From: Volvox africanus
Lineage: Eukaryota > Chlorophyta > Chlorophyceae > Chlamydomonadales > Volvocaceae
NCBI GenBank assembly: GCA_030268105.1
Contig: BSDZ01000015.1
Coordinates: forward strand, 1,949,501 to 2,013,500
Length of the DNA: 64,000 nt
Direction of reading: 5' to 3'
Positions 62,465 to 64,000 of this stretch are shown here, piece by piece. Numbering within the stretch: position 1 is the first letter of the stretch; each line of letters begins with the position of its first letter. The notes beneath the pieces are model-generated. The model did no database searches. It saw nothing but the letters and a program-made list of their open reading frames with translations, and had not been told where the DNA came from. Both the position numbers and the translations under genes were made by a program.

Positions 62465-64000
62465 CTGCGAGTGTATCAAGCACAGTATTAGCAGATGTAC
62501 ATCTTAGACATCATGCAGGCGTAAGTGCGATTCTTTGAGTAAGTGATATAGACATGCCAGATGTTGATGGGGAAGCCAAAGCGGAAGAGACCTGAATTAC
62601 ATGTGTGCCTTCATTACATAGCGTCAATATTAGCAACTAACTAGATAGATAGCGTTTCTGAAACAGGACCTGTCGTATCGCAGGGCGACAAAGACCGGTC
62701 AACGGTTTACCCTGCACGTCAACGACCGTTCCAACGGGTCAATGGTCACTACAGATGTGGTTAGGAGCTCACTAACGTTCTAGATACAGGAGCACGATAC
62801 ACGGAACATCAGGAGATTCCTGACACAGCTTCGCAAGGAGTATCCATTTAAGGATAATACCTTATATGGATGACTGCGATATAACTGGTGGATTGGTGGT
62901 GACTCTGGTCGCTGGTAGTGGTTACAAAGGACTGAGTAAAGACACTGCACGACCGCATATACAAGCTTCACTGCGTAGGGGCTTCCTTTAGAAGCCAGGC
63001 TCCGGTGAGTTTACACATTACGGCGATGGGAGGATCACGAGGTGGGCTCATGAACAAGATCATTCCTAGGTGCCGACCTCCCTCAACTCCATCAGGCACT
63101 GCTCTGGTTTATATTACTTCGTTATATTACAAACTAACCGGCAGCGTACTCACTAATATCATCTTTTGACTCTATATTTTACCTTCAAAAGTTTCCTCCC
63201 ACACATTAGAGTACAACAACAGATGTGCCTGAATATACGAGGGTTATGCGACCCCCGTGCATGGCGCCTAGTTGTAAGTGTTGTAATGCTAAGCAACTTT
63301 CGCCATCATCCCGTGACAAACGAAAGGGACTTCACATGAATTCTAAAGCGCAATGTCGGCAGCACGTAATGCATTAATCAACTGCATTGATACCACAAAT
63401 ATTATGCACTCGCAATAGCATGATTGGGCGCAAAATGGCAACCCGTTCATCACGGAGCGACATGAACAGTTACGACACCACCTGTGAAACACTGAACCCT
63501 ACCTCCTAGTATGCTGAAATCCTAGGTAACCAGCATGCATGTACATACACACATTAACAGAGAGGGGAGTATAAACTTCTTAGAGCCTACAAAGTCCAGT
63601 CAGGGACCCCAAAACCGACTGACTGACCTGCTGTAGACGTATTGTTCACTGAACCACACGACATGTACGACCTGGGTTTAAACCATAATGTTGACAGGAT
63701 TTCCTTTTCTTCATCACTCCTTTAGGCCGACACGAGAAACACAACAAAGATAGCAAAAGCGGTAGCAACAATAGCATGGAGTAATGTTGTGTCCTCAATT
63801 AAACCTGCTTTATTTGGGTTCTGGCAGCATATCCTAACCACAGTGATTGTTATTATTATTTCCCTTTCTAGGCAGGTCTTTTACCCCTGCCACGTACGGG
63901 GTTGCTAATAGGGGTGTGTGGCACTCACTGTGGCTGAGGCAGCGGTTGGGGTTTCAGGTTCATCTATCAGCAGGCACTTTAATATGGAAGCAGCAGTCTG
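62465..64000. other. Right-edge stretch, no recognisable gene
   Basis: No domain or splice-consistent exon chain was seen. Upstream exons or the promoter of the minus-strand unknown gene may lie here. Confidence 0.4.

Overview
The window looks like nuclear DNA of a colonial or multicellular volvocine green alga (Volvox-like). The evidence is an extracellular-matrix protein with Pro/Ser-rich (probably hydroxyproline-rich) blocks, genes cut into many short exons with GT-AG introns of about 90-1000 bp, TGTAA motifs downstream of several stop codons, and long spacers with microsatellites and retroelement debris. The species cannot be named from the sequence. All exon models below were made by eye, from reading-frame continuity, splice dinucleotides, intron phase and recognisable protein domains.

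Layout. 1-3.7 kb: the 3' part of a secreted matrix glycoprotein gene (+). 3.9-9.8 kb: no recognisable gene. 10.4-20.6 kb (-): a 21-exon gene for a rhodanese-like domain fused to a bacterial-type SulP anion transporter with a C-terminal STAS domain. 24.5-24.7 kb: one orphan candidate exon. 25.1-25.9 kb (+): an intronless mitochondrial p32/MAM33 gene. 29.9-31.9 kb (-): a CRAL-TRIO (Sec14-like) lipid-binding protein, divergent from an auxin-efflux-carrier-like (AEC/PILS/PIN) membrane protein at 32.7-37.3 kb (+). 39.0-41.2 kb (-): a protein with a von Hippel-Lindau (VHL) beta-type domain and an F-box-like segment.

42.4-50.8 kb is a retroelement graveyard. It holds several copies of a roughly 1-kb LTR, a decayed aspartic protease and reverse transcriptase, two inverted copies of an internal region, and small solo-LTR-like insertions of about 95-100 bp, two of them with perfect 5-bp target duplications. 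A further copy of the small element lies in an intron of the next gene. 51.5-57.3 kb (+): a leucine-rich-repeat, single-pass membrane protein without a kinase domain. 60.6-62.5 kb (-): a multi-exon gene of unknown function with a dispersed repeat in one intron. The ends of the window hold nothing else recognisable.

The genes do not form an obvious pathway. Three of them (matrix glycoprotein, LRR membrane protein, and the VHL-like protein that keeps three of four hydroxyproline-pocket residues) fit a hydroxyproline-rich extracellular-matrix lifestyle, but linking them functionally is inference. The most unusual observations are the rhodanese-SulP-STAS fusion with Ser at the rhodanese catalytic position, the VHL-type domain, and the family of tiny solo-LTR-like insertions.
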